Of a stretch of DNA of 64,000 bases, positions 46,381-57,461 are shown piece by piece (position 1 is the first letter of the stretch; every line of letters begins with the position of its first letter). The notes below the pieces were generated by a model that ran no database searches, was not told the origin of the DNA, and saw only the letters and a list, made by a program, of their open reading frames with translations. This DNA comes from Sulfuritalea sp. (GTDB lineage: Bacteria; Pseudomonadota; Gammaproteobacteria; Burkholderiales; Rhodocyclaceae), in contig JAUSCI010000046.1 of the NCBI GenBank assembly GCA_030651305.1, positions 1 through 64,000 on the forward strand, given 5' to 3'. A program made the translations under genes and the position numbers.

Positions 46381-49300
46381 TACGCTGCTTCCTTTAGTCT
46401 GGCCGCCGCCATCTCGTTCAGGGCGCGACGATATTCATTCGGGAATATCTTGACGAACCTGGCGCGGGCATGAACCCAATCGGCAAGGATCGCTTTGGCA
46501 CGCTCGCTGCCGGACAGCCGGGCATGCTGCTCTATCATGCGCTTGAGCTGCGCCTCGTCGGTCTGATCGCGATGCCGCAGGCCGTCATCGGGCTGCTCCG
46601 CATCCGCCAGTATCTTTTCCAGGGTGACCATGGCCAGGTTGCAGCGTCGCGCAAACATGCCGTCTTCATCATAGACATAGGCGATGCCACCCGACATGCC
46701 GGCCGCAAAGTTGCGGCCGGTGAGGCCGAGTACCGCCACGGTGCCGCCGGTCATGTATTCACAACCGTGATCACCGGTGCCTTCAACCACTGCGGTGGCG
46801 CCCGAATTGCGGACGCAGAAGCGCTCGCCCGCCACCCCGCGGAAGAATGCCTCGCCTCCCGTGGCGCCGTAGAGCACCGTGTTACCGACGATGATGTTCT
46901 CGCTGGGCAAGCCGCGGAAGGCTTGCGGCGGGCGCACGATCATGCGGCCGCCGGAAAGCCCCTTGCCGACATAATCGTTGGCTTCGCCGGTCAGATCGAG
47001 CGTGATGCCGTGGGCGAGGAAGGCGCCGAAACTCTGCCCCGCCGTGCCGGTAAACTTGATGGTGATGGTGTCGTCGGGCAGGCCCTCGTGACCCTTTCGT
47101 TTGGCCACTTCGTGCGACAGCAACGTACCCACGGTGCGGTTCTGGTTTCTGATCGGCGACTCGATCACCACCTTGGCGCCACGCTCCAGGGCATGCGCGG
47201 CCTTGGCGATCAGGCTGTGATCCAGGGCGCTCTTCAAGCCATGATCCTGTGCTTCGCAATGGTGACAGGCGACACCGGCCACTTCCGGCCGCCGGTAGAA
47301 GATTCGCGAGAAATCGAGTCCCCGGGCCTTCCAGTGATCGACGCCCTTCTTCATGTCGAGCAGATCCGAGCGGCCAATCAGGTCGTCGAATTTGCGGATG
47401 CCGATCCGGGCCATCAGTTCGCGGACTTCTTCGGCGACGAAAAAGAAGTAATTGACGACGTGCTCGGGCTGGCCCGAGAAACGCGCGCGCAACACCGGGT
47501 CCTGCGTCGCGACACCGGCCGGACAGGTATTGAGGTGACACTTGCGCATCATTATGCAGCCTTCGACAACCAGCGGCGCGGTGGCGAAGCCGAACTCGTC
47601 GGCGCCGAGCAACGCACCAATCACCACGTCGCGACCGGTCTTCATCTGACCATCGGCCTGGACCCGGACGCGACCGCGCAGGCGGTTGAGCACCAAGGTC
47701 TGCTGGGTTTCGGCCAGGCCCAGTTCCCACGGCGTGCCAGCGTGCTTGATTGAGGAGATGGGGGAGGCGCCGGTGCCGCCATCGTGGCCGGCGATCACCA
47801 CGTGATCCGCCTTGGCCTTGACCACGCCGGCGGCCACCGTGCCGACGCCGATTTCCGAGACCAGCTTGACCGAGATGCTGGCCTGCGGGCTGGAGTTCTT
47901 CAGGTCGTGAATCAGCTGCGCCAGATCCTCGATCGAGTAGATATCGTGGTGCGGCGGCGGCGATATGAGTTGCACGCCCGGCACCGAGTGGCGCAGGAAG
48001 CCGATGTACTCGGAGACCTTGTGCCCCGGTAATTGGCCGCCTTCACCGGGCTTGGCGCCTTGTGCCATCTTGATCTGGAGCTGGTCGGCGTTGGCCAGGT
48101 ACTCCGCCGTGACGCCGAAGCGCCCGGAAGCCACCTGCTTGATCGCCGAACGCAAGCTGTCGCCCGCCTTGAGCGCGATGTCGCGCGCGACACGGCTCTT
48201 ACCGATCATGCTGGCCAGCGTGCTGCCCGCGGTCACCGGCTTGTAGCGCATGCGGTCTTCGCCGCCCTCGCCGGTGTTCGACTTGCCGCCGATACGATTC
48301 ATGGCGATCGCCAGCGTGGTATGCGCTTCGGTCGAAATGCTGCCCAGCGACATCGCGCCGGTGGCGAAACGCTTGACGATATCCTTGGCCGACTCCACTT
48401 CATCGAGAGCAAGCGCCGGACCGACCGACTTGATCTCGAACAGGCCGCGCAGGGTCATGTGGCGCTGCCCCTGATCATTGATCAACCTGGCATATTCCTG
48501 GTAGGTCTCGTACTTGCCCGAGCGAGTCGCGTGCTGCAGCTTGGCGATCGCATCCGGTGTCCACATGTGCTCTTCGCCACGTACCCGATAGGCATATTCG
48601 CCACCGCAGTCGAGCATTCCGGCAAGCACAGGATCGGCGCTGTAGGCAGCGGCATGAGTGCGCAGGGTTTCCTCGGCAACCTCCCTCAGCCCGATTCCTT
48701 CGACCTTGGTCGGCGTGCCGGCAAAGTAGCGATTGACGAAATCGGAAGAAAGGCCCACCGCCTCGAAAATCTGCGCGCCGCAGTAGGACTGGTAAGTGGA
48801 GATGCCCATCTTGGACATCACCTTCATCAGCCCCTTGTTGATGGCCTTGATGTAGTTCTTCTGGGCGTCGTACGCTTCCAGTTTGCCCGGCAGCTGGTCG
48901 GCAATCCCGGCAATGCTCTCGAAGGCCAGCCAGGGGTGAATGGCCTCGGCGCCGTAGCCGGCAAGCGTGGCGAAATGATGCACCTCGCGCGCGGCACCGG
49001 TCTCGACCACCATGCCGCAGGAGGTGCGCAAGCCGATCCGCACCAGAAACTGATGCACGGCGGAACATGCCAGCAGGGCCGGAATCGGCGCGCGCTCATG
49101 GCTCACGCCGCGGTCGGAAAGAATGACGACGTTATAGCCCGCGCCCACCGCCCGCTCGACGCGGGTGCAGACCTGATACAGGGACCGGCTCAGGCCCGCC
49201 GAGCCTTCCGCCGCCGGCGTGGTGATATCGACCACGATGGAACGAAAGGTGCCTTTGGTCAGTTGGTCGATCTTCTTCAGCTTGGCCATGTCAGCCGAGG

Positions 49301-51008
49301 AAAGGATGGGCTGATGCACTTCCAGCCGTGGTGTCGGCTCGGTCTCGTCCACGCCCAGAAGATTGGGATTGGGGCTGACCAGCGAAATCAGCGACATGAC
49401 GATTTCCTCGCGGATCGGATCGATCGGCGGATTCGTCACCTGTGCAAACAGCTGCTTGAAGTAGTTGAACAGGGGCTTCGGTCTGTCCGACAGCACTGGC
49501 AGCGCAGTGTCGTTGCCCATGGAGCCCGTGGCTTCTTCACCCAGCGCCGCCATCGGTTCGAGGATGAACTTGAAGTCTTCCTGGGTATAGCCGAATGCCT
49601 GCTGCACTTTCAGCAGGGGCCCGGTCAGTCTATCCTGCGACACAACCGCGGGCAGGTCGTCCACGAAGTAGCGCGACTTGCTTATCCATTGCCGATACGG
49701 CTTGGCAGTGGACATGGCGTGCTTGAGTTCGGTGTCGTCGATGATGCGCCCCTGCTCAAGGTCGATCAGCAGCATCTTGCCGGGCTGCAGACGCCACTTC
49801 TTGACAATGCGCTCCTGCGCAATCGGCAGCACGCCGGTCTCGGAGGACATCACCACCAGGTCGTCGTCGGTGATCAGATAGCGCGCCGGGCGCAAGCCGT
49901 TGCGGTCGAGCGTGGCGCCGATCTGGCGGCCATCGGTGAAGGCCACCGCGGCCGGGCCGTCCCAGGGCTCCATCAGAGCCATGTGATATTCATAGAAGGC
50001 ACGGCGTTCTTCGTCCATCAGCGGGTTGCCGGCCCAGGCTTCGGGAATCAGCATCATCATGGCGTGCGCCAGGCTGTAGCCGCCCATGACCAGCAGTTCC
50101 AGCGCATTGTCAAAGGAAGCGGAATCCGACTGACCGTCATAAATCAGGGGCCAGATCTTCTCCAGATCTTCGCCCAGTACCGGCGATGAAATTCCGTGCT
50201 CACGGGCCCGTATCCAATTGACGTTGCCGCGCAATGCATTGATCTCGCCGTTGTGGGCAATCATGCGGAAAGGATGGGCCAGATCCCAGGTCGGGAAGGT
50301 ATTGGTGGAGAAACGCTGATGCGACATCGCCAGCGCCGAGACCACTCGCCGGTCCTGCAGGTCAAGATAGTAGGTGCCAACCTGGTTGGCCAGCAGCATG
50401 CCCTTGTACACAACCGTGCGCCCCGACATCGACGGCACATAGAACATCTTGCCATCGGGTAGTTTGAGGGCCTGGATAGTGTGTCCGGTAGCCTTGCGCA
50501 GGATGTAGAGTTTTCTCTCCAGCGCGTCCGCATCGGTAATGCCGCTGCCGGCGCCGATGAATACCTGCCGCACCACGGGCTCGATTTCTTTCGCCGCCTG
50601 AGCCAGCCCGTCGTTATCCACGGGAACGTCTCGCCAGCCAAGAAGTACCTGCCCTTCATAGCGAATGGCGCGTTCGATCACCGCCTCGCAAGCACGCCGA
50701 CTGGAGTCGTTGCGCGGCAGAAAAACCATGCCGACACCGTACTTGCCCGGCTCCGGCAGGGTGACATCCTGGCGGGCCATTTCGGCGCGGAAAAATGCGT
50801 CGGGAATCTGGATCAGAATGCCTGCACCGTCGCCCAGCAGCGGATCATAGCCCGTGGCGCCGCGATGCTCGAGGTTGCACAGAATCCGCAGGCCCTGCTC
50901 GATGATGGCATGGCTCTTCTGGTTCTTGATATGGGCAACGAAACCGACGCCACAGGCGTCATGTTCATTGGCCGGGTCGTATAGACCCTGGCGCTGGGGG
51001 AGGACCAT
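46380..51008 (-). CDS. gltB: Glutamate synthase large subunit GltB
   Basis: 1,542 residues. A short propeptide ends before Cys19 (HDACGVGF), the N-terminal nucleophile of the amidotransferase. The FMN-binding synthase domain is followed by the 3Fe-4S cysteines in [16 protein letters not shown] and the C-terminal beta-helix (GxGxSGG repeats, LSGGRMIV). The start at 51008 has GAGGAA 8 bp ahead; an in-frame ATG 108 bp upstream lies before the terminator hairpin and is not the start. Promoter and conditional-looking terminator lie directly upstream. It is coupled to gltD. Confidence 0.97.
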   Translation of the reverse strand: MVLPQRQGLYDPANEHDACGVGFVAHIKNQKSHAIIEQGLRILCNLEHRGATGYDPLLGDGAGILIQIPDAFFRAEMARQDVTLPEPGKYGVGMVFLPRNDSSRRACEAVIERAIRYEGQVLLGWRDVPVDNDGLAQAAKEIEPVVRQVFIGAGSGITDADALERKLYILRKATGHTIQALKLPDGKMFYVPSMSGRTVVYKGMLLANQVGTYYLDLQDRRVVSALAMSHQRFSTNTFPTWDLAHPFRMIAHNGEINALRGNVNWIRAREHGISSPVLGEDLEKIWPLIYDGQSDSASFDNALELLVMGGYSLAHAMMMLIPEAWAGNPLMDEERRAFYEYHMALMEPWDGPAAVAFTDGRQIGATLDRNGLRPARYLITDDDLVVMSSETGVLPIAQERIVKKWRLQPGKMLLIDLEQGRIIDDTELKHAMSTAKPYRQWISKSRYFVDDLPAVVSQDRLTGPLLKVQQAFGYTQEDFKFILEPMAALGEEATGSMGNDTALPVLSDRPKPLFNYFKQLFAQVTNPPIDPIREEIVMSLISLVSPNPNLLGVDETEPTPRLEVHQPILSSADMAKLKKIDQLTKGTFRSIVVDITTPAAEGSAGLSRSLYQVCTRVERAVGAGYNVVILSDRGVSHERAPIPALLACSAVHQFLVRIGLRTSCGMVVETGAAREVHHFATLAGYGAEAIHPWLAFESIAGIADQLPGKLEAYDAQKNYIKAINKGLMKVMSKMGISTYQSYCGAQIFEAVGLSSDFVNRYFAGTPTKVEGIGLREVAEETLRTHAAAYSADPVLAGMLDCGGEYAYRVRGEEHMWTPDAIAKLQHATRSGKYETYQEYARLINDQGQRHMTLRGLFEIKSVGPALALDEVESAKDIVKRFATGAMSLGSISTEAHTTLAIAMNRIGGKSNTGEGGEDRMRYKPVTAGSTLASMIGKSRVARDIALKAGDSLRSAIKQVASGRFGVTAEYLANADQLQIKMAQGAKPGEGGQLPGHKVSEYIGFLRHSVPGVQLISPPPHHDIYSIEDLAQLIHDLKNSSPQASISVKLVSEIGVGTVAAGVVKAKADHVVIAGHDGGTGASPISSIKHAGTPWELGLAETQQTLVLNRLRGRVRVQADGQMKTGRDVVIGALLGADEFGFATAPLVVEGCIMMRKCHLNTCPAGVATQDPVLRARFSGQPEHVVNYFFFVAEEVRELMARIGIRKFDDLIGRSDLLDMKKGVDHWKARGLDFSRIFYRRPEVAGVACHHCEAQDHGLKSALDHSLIAKAAHALERGAKVVIESPIRNQNRTVGTLLSHEVAKRKGHEGLPDDTITIKFTGTAGQSFGAFLAHGITLDLTGEANDYVGKGLSGGRMIVRPPQAFRGLPSENIIVGNTVLYGATGGEAFFRGVAGERFCVRNSGATAVVEGTGDHGCEYMTGGTVAVLGLTGRNFAAGMSGGIAYVYDEDGMFARRCNLAMVTLEKILADAEQPDDGLRHRDQTDEAQLKRMIEQHARLSGSERAKAILADWVHARARFVKIFPNEYRRALNEMAAARLKEAA

Positions 51009-51036
51009 CTTTTCTTTCCTCGGAAATGCGAGCGGC

Positions 51037-51067
51037 AAAAAAGCCGGGGCGGTGCCGCTCCCCGGCC
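51037..51067 (-). terminator. Intrinsic terminator 28 bp ahead of gltB
   Basis: On the minus strand GGCCGGGG (51067-51060) pairs with CCCCGGC (51049-51043) around a 10-nt loop, followed by six T (51042-51037). It lies between dgt and gltB, but downstream of a good promoter, so it could either end dgt transcripts or attenuate gltB. Confidence 0.8.
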
Positions 51068-51103
51068 TTGAATGGTCCGCCGAACATGGCGGACGGACCG
51101 CTA

Positions 51104-51132
51104 AATATACCGCCAAAAGCGGTCGAATTCAA
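51104..51132 (-). promoter_or_regulatory. Sigma-70 promoter of gltBD
   Basis: On the minus strand TTGAAT (51132-51127) and TATATT (51109-51104) are 17 bp apart. Transcription would start near 51097, giving a leader of about 88 nt. The leader holds a 7-bp hairpin (GTCCGCC/GGCGGAC, 51075-51094) and then the intrinsic terminator. Confidence 0.6.
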
Positions 51133-51157
51133 TACGCTGCATTGCAGCATTCGCACT

Positions 51158-52282
51158 TCATAATTCGCCGACGGAGAACAGGCGGCGATGCTCCTTCATC
51201 GAGTAGCGGTCTGTCATCCCGGCGATATAGTCCGCCGTCGCCCGCGCGACACTGTCGGTGGCAGCCATTTCCTGATACTGGGGCGGCAACAGGCGCGGAT
51301 CGGCGACGAAGGCGTTGAACAAATCGTGAATGATCCGGTGCGCCTTGGCCGTCATGCGCAACACCTGATAGTGCTGGTACAGATGATCGCGCAGGAAGCC
51401 CTTGAGCGCCCGGTTTTCGGCCTGCATGGTGTCGGTGAAGGCAATCAGCGCGGACGCCGTGTGCACCTCCGCCAGCGTACGCGGTGCGGCAGCCTCTATT
51501 CTGCGCGCCGATTCGGCCAGCAAATCGGTTACCAGGGCGTCGATCATGCGGCGGATGGTTTCGTGCACGCGGCGGCGATCCGACAGTTGCGGAAATTCGG
51601 CATCCGCTGCGGCAGCATGGTGGGCAAAGAGGCTTACTTCCCCGAGTTGATCAAGGGAGAGCAGTCCGGAACGCAGTCCGTCATCCACGTCGTGGTTGTT
51701 GTAGGCAATTTCATCGGCCAGATTGCAGATTTGCGCCTCCAGTGACGGTCGGCGACCCTCGATAAAGCGCTGGCCAAGGTCTCCGAGCGTGCGGGCGCGC
51801 GCCGGCGAACAATGTTTTAGGATGCCCTCGCGAGTCTCGAACATCAGGTTGAGGCCGTCAAACGCCCCGTAGCGCTCCTCCAGTCGATCGACGATGCGCA
51901 GACTCTGCAGATTGTGCTCGAAGCCGCCATGCGCCTGCATGCACTCGTTGAGGGCGTCCTGCCCGGCGTGGCCGAAAGGCGTGTGACCGAGGTCGTGGGC
52001 GAGCGCAATGGCCTCCGCCAAGTCGTCATTGAGATGCAGGGCGCGCGCGATCGAGCGCGCGATCTGGGCTACCTCGATGCTGTGCGTGAGCCGGGTGCGA
52101 AACAGGTCACCTTCGTGGTTGACGAAAACCTGCGTCTTGTATTCAAGGCGACGAAAAGCGGTGGAATGCACGATGCGATCACGATCGCGCTGAAACTCGC
52201 TGCGCGCCTTGGGGCGCGGCTCAGCAAAGGCGCGCCCGCGGCTGGCGCTGTCGCTGACTGCATAGGGCGCCAAATCACTCAC
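51158..52282 (-). CDS. dgt: Deoxyguanosinetriphosphate triphosphohydrolase-like protein
   Basis: HD-superfamily dNTPase of about 374 residues. It has the metal motif H ([10 protein letters not shown]), HD ([15 protein letters not shown]) and a later D ([13 protein letters not shown]). It hydrolyses dGTP or other dNTPs to the nucleoside and triphosphate. The frame is open to an ATG at 52333, which would overlap aroB by 59 bp. The GTG at 52282 overlaps only 8 bp and gives the usual N-terminus (LAPYAVSD), so I prefer it. It lies last in the pil-aro-dgt run, before the gltB terminator. Confidence 0.88.
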   Translation of the reverse strand: MSDLAPYAVSDSASRGRAFAEPRPKARSEFQRDRDRIVHSTAFRRLEYKTQVFVNHEGDLFRTRLTHSIEVAQIARSIARALHLNDDLAEAIALAHDLGHTPFGHAGQDALNECMQAHGGFEHNLQSLRIVDRLEERYGAFDGLNLMFETREGILKHCSPARARTLGDLGQRFIEGRRPSLEAQICNLADEIAYNNHDVDDGLRSGLLSLDQLGEVSLFAHHAAAADAEFPQLSDRRRVHETIRRMIDALVTDLLAESARRIEAAAPRTLAEVHTASALIAFTDTMQAENRALKGFLRDHLYQHYQVLRMTAKAHRIIHDLFNAFVADPRLLPPQYQEMAATDSVARATADYIAGMTDRYSMKEHRRLFSVGEL

Positions 52283-53369
52283 GACAGCAAGACTCGATGG
52301 CGGCGGCGATTTCCTCGCGCGGTGCATCGGCATAGGTCACGGCCTCGCCGAGTCCCTTGAGCAGGACCAGGCGCAAGCTTCCGGCGACCACTTTCTTGTC
52401 GTGGGACATCAGTTCTAGATAGCGATCGACGCCGAGCTCGGGCCCCTTGACCGGCAAACCGGCGCGCCGCAACAGCGCGCGGACACGTCCGACATCGGTC
52501 GCGGACAACCAGCCCAGACGGTGCGAGAGTTCGACGGCCATCATGGTGCCGGCGGCAACAGCTTCGCCATGCAGCCATTCGCCATAACCCATGCCGGTTT
52601 CTATGGCATGGCCGAACGTGTGGCCGAGATTGAGCAGCGCACGGCCGCCTTCCCTTGCGGTCTCGTATTCGTCGGCCGCCACTACCTCGGCTTTGTTGGC
52701 GCAAGAGCGTTCAATGGCTTCCGCCAGCAGTTCGCCGTCACGCGCCAGAAGCCCGTTCATGTTGGTTTCCAGCCAGCCGAGAAACGGCAGGTCACGAATC
52801 AAACCATACTTGATGACCTCCGCCATCCCTGCCGACAACTCCCGATCCGGCAGTGTCTTCAGCGTATCGGTATCGGCCAGCACCAGCTTCGGCTGCCAGA
52901 AGGCACCGACCATGTTCTTGCCGCGTGGACGATTGATGCCGGTCTTGCCGCCCACCGAAGAATCGACCTGCGACAGCAGCGTAGTGGGAATCTGGATAAA
53001 TGGCACGCCGCGCTGATAGGTGGCCGCGGCAAAGCCCGCGAGATCGCCGATGACGCCACCGCCCAGGGCAACGACAGTCGTACTCCGGTCGCAACGGCTC
53101 GCCAGCAGGGCGTCGTAAATCAGGTTGAGCGACTCCCAGTTCTTGTGCGCTTCGCCGTCGGGAAGGATGATCGGCGTAACGCCAGCGCCGACTTTCTCCA
53201 GCGCCGTGGCCAGTACGTCAAGATACAAGGGAGCAACGGTGGTGTTGGTGACCAGAGCGACCCGCGGCGTGCGCAGAAATGGCAGGATCAGGTCGGCGCG
53301 GGCAAGCAGGCTGCCGCCGATCAGAATCGGGTAGCTGCGCTCGGCAAGTTCAAGGTTCAGGCGGCGCAT
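52275..53369 (-). CDS. aroB: 3-dehydroquinate synthase AroB
   Basis: 364 residues, full length; the second step of the shikimate pathway. NAD-binding and metal motifs are visible: [39 protein letters not shown], and metal-site [12 protein letters not shown]. The start overlaps the end of aroK by 13 bp, the normal aroKB arrangement in betaproteobacteria. A copy of the AGCGCCGACT 10-mer lies at 53184. Confidence 0.96.
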   Translation of the reverse strand: MRRLNLELAERSYPILIGGSLLARADLILPFLRTPRVALVTNTTVAPLYLDVLATALEKVGAGVTPIILPDGEAHKNWESLNLIYDALLASRCDRSTTVVALGGGVIGDLAGFAAATYQRGVPFIQIPTTLLSQVDSSVGGKTGINRPRGKNMVGAFWQPKLVLADTDTLKTLPDRELSAGMAEVIKYGLIRDLPFLGWLETNMNGLLARDGELLAEAIERSCANKAEVVAADEYETAREGGRALLNLGHTFGHAIETGMGYGEWLHGEAVAAGTMMAVELSHRLGWLSATDVGRVRALLRRAGLPVKGPELGVDRYLELMSHDKKVVAGSLRLVLLKGLGEAVTYADAPREEIAAAIESCCRE

Positions 53370-53884
53370 TGCTTCTGCAACTCCCGTTCGACCTGCTTCA
53401 TGAGGTGGTTAATGCTGCCGCCCACGCTGTTGATCACGATATCGGCCACCTCGCGGTACAAGGGATCGCGCTCTGCGAACAGTTCCTCGATCTTCTTCAT
53501 GGGATCCGCAACCTGCAGCAGGGGCCGGTTGGGATCAAGCCGGGTGCGCTCGAAGAGCAGGCGTGGCGCCACGTGAAGATAGACAACAGTCCCTCCCTGC
53601 TTGAGTGCGGCGCGATTCTCGGAGCGAAGCACCGCGCCACCGCCGGTTGCGACGACAAGGTTTGATTCATTGGCCAGTTCGGCGATCACTCTTGACTCGC
53701 GATCGCGAAATCCCAGCTCACCCTCGATGTCGAAAATCAGCGGAATCCGGACGCCGGTGCGTGCCTCGATTTCGTGATCGGCATCGACAAAGGAACGTTG
53801 CATGCGCCGCGCCAGGTGGCGACCGACTGTGGTCTTGCCGGCGCCCGGCATGCCGACCAGGTAGATGTTGTTTTTCGCAGTCAC
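53357..53884 (-). CDS. aroK: Shikimate kinase AroK
   Basis: 175 residues starting at a GTG (53884). The P-loop [15 protein letters not shown], the shikimate-binding DADHEIE with F..R further on, GGGAVLR and the lid [14 protein letters not shown] are all present. It phosphorylates shikimate in aromatic amino acid synthesis. It follows pilQ by 72 bp, where a hairpin is found, and overlaps aroB. Confidence 0.95.
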   Translation of the reverse strand: MTAKNNIYLVGMPGAGKTTVGRHLARRMQRSFVDADHEIEARTGVRIPLIFDIEGELGFRDRESRVIAELANESNLVVATGGGAVLRSENRAALKQGGTVVYLHVAPRLLFERTRLDPNRPLLQVADPMKKIEELFAERDPLYREVADIVINSVGGSINHLMKQVERELQKQCAA

Positions 53885-53911
53885 GATCGAATTGTAGCAG
53901 CGGCAAACGAC

Positions 53912-53933
53912 AGGGCCGGCATGAGCCGGCCCT
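53912..53933. terminator. Hairpin between pilQ and aroK
   Basis: Perfect 9-bp inverted repeat AGGGCCGGC/GCCGGCCCT around ATGA. On the minus strand it is followed only by GTCGTTTG, so termination would be weak. It may reduce pilus-operon readthrough into aroKB or stabilise the upstream mRNA end. Confidence 0.45.
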
Positions 53934-53956
53934 TGCTGCAGAAGAATGATTTTCGC

Positions 53957-56194
53957 TTAACGCTGCGTCAGTGCATCACTGACAATGCGCGGCGTAATGA
54001 AAACCAGCAACTCGCTGCGCGACTGACTCTTCGTCGTGGTCTTGAACAGAAAGCCGACATAGGGCAGGTCACCGAAGAAGGGAACGCGATCCTGAGTCTG
54101 CAGCTCCGATTCCCGGGAGAAGCCTCCAATCACTACCGTGCCGCCATTTTCGACAATCACATTGGTGGTAATGGTGTTGGTGTCCAGGCTGCCGGTCGTC
54201 GCATTGGTGATGGTGCTCTTGGCAATGCTCAATTCAAGTCCGATGCGGTTGTCCGGATTGACCGAGGGTGTCACTCCCAAAGTAAGCGGTGCTGAGAATG
54301 TCTGGTAGATCGGCAAGCCCGTCGTTGCATTCACCCCGGTGAGAATGGTCACCTGCTGGGTGTTGTTGATCGTTGCCGCCTTGCGGTTCAGCGTGACGAT
54401 TCTGGGAGATGAAATCGTCTTGTTGCGCGAGTCGTTCTCCGCCGCCTGCAACTCCAGCGAAATCAGCTTGGTAGCGGCGCTGTTGAACAACATCAGTCCG
54501 AAATTGGCTGCCCCGGCCAAAGTGTAGCTGGGCCTAAAAATCTGGGTGGTCGTAGTAAGTGAAGGTGTAATACCCCCCCCGTAGATGTCTATATTGTTGC
54601 CAGTATTCAACGGGGCAACGGAAAGCACGCCACGGGTGGTATTGGTGCCTGGAATCTGGTAGCCCCCCTGCTGAAAACTGAATGCATTCAGCCTGACACC
54701 GAGCGAACTGGCGAAGCCGGTAGACGCTTCCACAATGCGTGCTTCGATCATCACCTGCTTGGGCGGGACGTCCACGTTCCGGATGACTTCGCGAATGGCT
54801 TCAACCACGGCGGCGGTATCGCGGACAAATATCTGATTCGTGGCGTCGTGTGCCGATATGCCGCCACGCGAGGTAAGCATCCCTTTGCTCGTGCCGCCTG
54901 CTGCCGCAGGAGCACCAGCCGCCGGCGCCGGTGCGCCCGCCGCCGGAGGCGCGCTTGCGGCTGCGCCCGCCGCTGCGGGAGCAGCTGAAGCAAAGCTGCT
55001 ATTCACCAGCGCAATGACATCCGCTGTCTTAACATAGTTAAGCTTGAAGGTTTCCGCCACAAGCGGCGCAATATCGCTCGATCGAGTCACTTCATCCGCC
55101 GTGTCCTGATCCCGTTTCTGCAGCACGGCCCTGTCGCCGAACAAGATCACGTCATTGCGTACCCGCATTCCGGCGTTAACCTGCGCCATGATGATTTCCA
55201 GCGCCTGATCGTACGGAATGTTGTCAAGGTTCGCGGTGACTGTCCTGCCATTCAGCGAAGGATCAATCAGCACATTCTTGCCCGAGATGTCGGCCAGAGT
55301 GCGCAATACCATCGAGGCATCGGCACCGAAGAAGTTGATGGAAATCTTTTGCCCCTGCTGTCCGGTCTGAACCAGCTTGTTGGCGTCATCCACCGGGATC
55401 GGCTTGACCTCAATGGTCAGTTGGTTGTTTGCCACCTGGGCCTGATGAAACCAGCGACCGCGCGCGGCAATGTCGAGACGTGTCAGATTGCCGAGCGCGC
55501 GCGAAACAATCGTCGTTACCGGAGTCGCAAAATCATTGACGTCGCGCCGGTTCTGCAGGCGCGCAGGCAGCTCGACGTCGCGCAACTCGACGGTAATTCC
55601 CGTGCCCGTGCGACGAATGTCGATGGGCACCGTGCCATCGGTCAGATCCACGATGATCGTGGCCTGGCCATCTTCACCGCGGCGGAAGACGATATCGCGG
55701 ATCGCGGCACTGTCTGCCGCAGGTATCGGCTTTCCGGCCCCGGATGCCGATGATGTCAACAGGGTGGGGCTATAGACGCTCGGCGCCGGCTCCTGGCTTG
55801 CCTGTACGCCCTGTGCCTGCAGTTTTATGTAGAGAGCATCGCCGGCAATCTCGGTGGAGAATTTGGTCGGCCGGTACAGGTTCAGCACCAGTCGCGTCAA
55901 TTTGTCGGTCTGAACCAGATTCAGGCTCTTGAGATCGCCGGTCGCAACCTGCTGCGCGGACTGGCCCGACTGGTTGTCGGTATCGGGAAAGTCGATCACC
56001 ACGCGCGGCGGCTCGACGACGCTCCAGTTTCCAGGCATTGTCTTCAAGGGAGCGGACATCTGCACCTTGAGGAGGACCTGATCGCCGTCACGCCGAACCT
56101 GGATCTGCTTGATGGAATTTTCCGCGGCAATCGCTGCGCCGGACAGACCAAACCAGAATCCCGCCAGGGCAGCAGCAATGTAAAATTTTCTCAT
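53957..56194 (-). CDS. pilQ: Type IV pilus secretin PilQ
   Basis: 745 residues. Signal peptide (AAALAGFWFGLSGAAIAAE), an N-terminal AMIN-type domain, and the STN/N0 region (ISINFFGADASMVLRTLADISGKNVLIDP). An N1 domain follows, interrupted by an Ala/Pro-rich loop (about residues 395-430), then the C-terminal secretin domain ending PFFGDLPYVGFLFKTTTKSQSRSELLVFITPRIV. It forms the outer membrane pore for the pilus. The start is set by GGAGG, and its ATG shares one base with the pilP stop. A G8 run on the coding strand lies near codons 538-540. Confidence 0.96.
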   Translation of the reverse strand: MRKFYIAAALAGFWFGLSGAAIAAENSIKQIQVRRDGDQVLLKVQMSAPLKTMPGNWSVVEPPRVVIDFPDTDNQSGQSAQQVATGDLKSLNLVQTDKLTRLVLNLYRPTKFSTEIAGDALYIKLQAQGVQASQEPAPSVYSPTLLTSSASGAGKPIPAADSAAIRDIVFRRGEDGQATIIVDLTDGTVPIDIRRTGTGITVELRDVELPARLQNRRDVNDFATPVTTIVSRALGNLTRLDIAARGRWFHQAQVANNQLTIEVKPIPVDDANKLVQTGQQGQKISINFFGADASMVLRTLADISGKNVLIDPSLNGRTVTANLDNIPYDQALEIIMAQVNAGMRVRNDVILFGDRAVLQKRDQDTADEVTRSSDIAPLVAETFKLNYVKTADVIALVNSSFASAAPAAAGAAASAPPAAGAPAPAAGAPAAAGGTSKGMLTSRGGISAHDATNQIFVRDTAAVVEAIREVIRNVDVPPKQVMIEARIVEASTGFASSLGVRLNAFSFQQGGYQIPGTNTTRGVLSVAPLNTGNNIDIYGGGITPSLTTTTQIFRPSYTLAGAANFGLMLFNSAATKLISLELQAAENDSRNKTISSPRIVTLNRKAATINNTQQVTILTGVNATTGLPIYQTFSAPLTLGVTPSVNPDNRIGLELSIAKSTITNATTGSLDTNTITTNVIVENGGTVVIGGFSRESELQTQDRVPFFGDLPYVGFLFKTTTKSQSRSELLVFITPRIVSDALTQR
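54573..54580 (-). repeat. G8 homopolymer in the pilQ coding strand
   Basis: Eight consecutive G on the coding strand encode part of YGGGI. A run of this length is prone to slippage, and a one-base change would truncate the secretin. Confidence 0.8.
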
Positions 56195-56715
56195 CAACGT
56201 CCTCCTTCTCTCGGCACCATGAGCACCTTTTCCTGCTCTACCCATGCGCCGTTCGCATCCTTGACGGTTTCAAGCACTGTAATGCCCTCTCGGGTAATTG
56301 CCGTGATCTTGCCGAAACTGCGGCCCATGTACTCGCCGACACGGACATGCTTCGGTTTGTTCGGCGGCGGAGTCTGAATCAGGGCATAGGGCACGGTGCC
56401 CGCCATGATGATGCCAACCACTTTGAGATCCTCGATCGGGAAAATTTCCAGCGGCTGTTGCGGTCGCGTACGATCCGGCGTTGACTTGTCTGCAACGGCC
56501 TCCAGTGTCACGATCTTGCCCGGAGCGAAGGGTGGCGTCAGCCCCTCAGTTTCATAGGCAACTACCGGGAAGGCGGCTATCTCAGGCAGCGGCGACACTT
56601 TGCCCCGCATACCCTTCGTTTCCTCGCGCATCCACTGCCGGAGGTCCTGATGATCTTCGGTGGCACAGCCCAACAACAACAGCGGGCACAGGAATAGAAG
56701 TCTGCGAAACTTCAT
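56194..56715 (-). CDS. pilP: Type IV pilus inner membrane lipoprotein PilP
   Basis: 173 residues with a lipobox (LLFLCPLLLLGCATED, Cys17). The PilP beta domain is visible in LEIFPIEDLKVVGIIMAGTVPYALIQTP and HVRVGEYMGRSFGKITAITREGITVLET. It links the PilMNO platform to the PilQ secretin. Overlaps pilO by 4 bp and pilQ by one base. Confidence 0.95.
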   Translation of the reverse strand: MKFRRLLFLCPLLLLGCATEDHQDLRQWMREETKGMRGKVSPLPEIAAFPVVAYETEGLTPPFAPGKIVTLEAVADKSTPDRTRPQQPLEIFPIEDLKVVGIIMAGTVPYALIQTPPPNKPKHVRVGEYMGRSFGKITAITREGITVLETVKDANGAWVEQEKVLMVPREGGR

Positions 56716-57461
56716 TTCTTGGCTCCCTTGGCCGTCTTCTTCTGCATGGCGAGCTCGCCTTCGTCAAGATAGCGAAACGTCTTGGCCGTGGTTCTCAATG
56801 CCAGTGTCGAATTGGGGTTTGTGCTCAAATTGATATCGTTCAAGGTAACGATACGCGGCAGCTTGGCAAGATCTCCCGTAAACGCGCCAATATCATGGTA
56901 GCTGCCGATGAGACTCAGAGTAATTGGTACCTCGGCATAGAATTCCCTGGGAGACTCGCCGCCCGGCTTGAAGAGTTCAACCGACAGACCCCGAGCCTGG
57001 GCTGCCTTGTTGATGTCGACCAGCATGTCGCCCATCTCCGCCTTGTTCGGCAACTGTTTTAGCAGCGCACCAAACGAGCGGTCAATCTCGGCCAACTGGC
57101 GCCGATATTCATCCAGATTCACCGCCTGCCTCTTCTTGTTCAGCCAGTCCTCCTTGTGCTTGGCCTCCTGATTCCGCTTTGCGTCCAATTCTTCCAGCTG
57201 GACGCTCCAGCCAATGGCACCAAAGCCCCATGCGGCGGCCAGCAAAGCCAGGAAGAGGCTGAGAAGTATGACGATGCGCGGAGCCAGCGGCCACAATCCC
57301 GGATCCTTGGGATCCAGGGTCTTGAAGTCCATCGCAAGCCGCTGAAAATCAATGAGTGGCGCCTTGGGCTGAGCCGGCTCCGCCTTGGCCGCCTGCTTGG
57401 CTGCCAGCCGTTCGGCAGCCGACTTCCGCTTGAACAGCGAGGACAGATCGGGCAGCTTCAT
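56712..57461 (-). CDS. pilO: Type IV pilus assembly protein PilO
   Basis: 249 residues with a cytoplasmic Lys/Ala-rich N-terminus, one TM helix (IVILLSLFLALLAAAWGFGAIG), a coiled coil (KRNQEAKHKEDWLNKKRQAVNLDEYRRQLAEIDRSF) and the periplasmic ferredoxin-like PilO fold. It pairs with PilN to form the alignment subcomplex. It overlaps both neighbours by 4 bp. The extended basic tail (KKTAKGAKK) is unremarkable. Confidence 0.95.
   Translation of the reverse strand: MKLPDLSSLFKRKSAAERLAAKQAAKAEPAQPKAPLIDFQRLAMDFKTLDPKDPGLWPLAPRIVILLSLFLALLAAAWGFGAIGWSVQLEELDAKRNQEAKHKEDWLNKKRQAVNLDEYRRQLAEIDRSFGALLKQLPNKAEMGDMLVDINKAAQARGLSVELFKPGGESPREFYAEVPITLSLIGSYHDIGAFTGDLAKLPRIVTLNDINLSTNPNSTLALRTTAKTFRYLDEGELAMQKKTAKGAKK

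Noticed and set aside
48033-50189. 718-codon plus-strand frame opposite gltB
   Set aside because: Antisense shadow of a clearly functional glutamate synthase; the translation has no similarity to any family I know.
51009-51116. Longer gltB start at 51116
   Set aside because: It would place coding sequence across the promoter -10 region and the terminator hairpin. The family N-terminus with Cys19 is fixed by the ATG at 51008.
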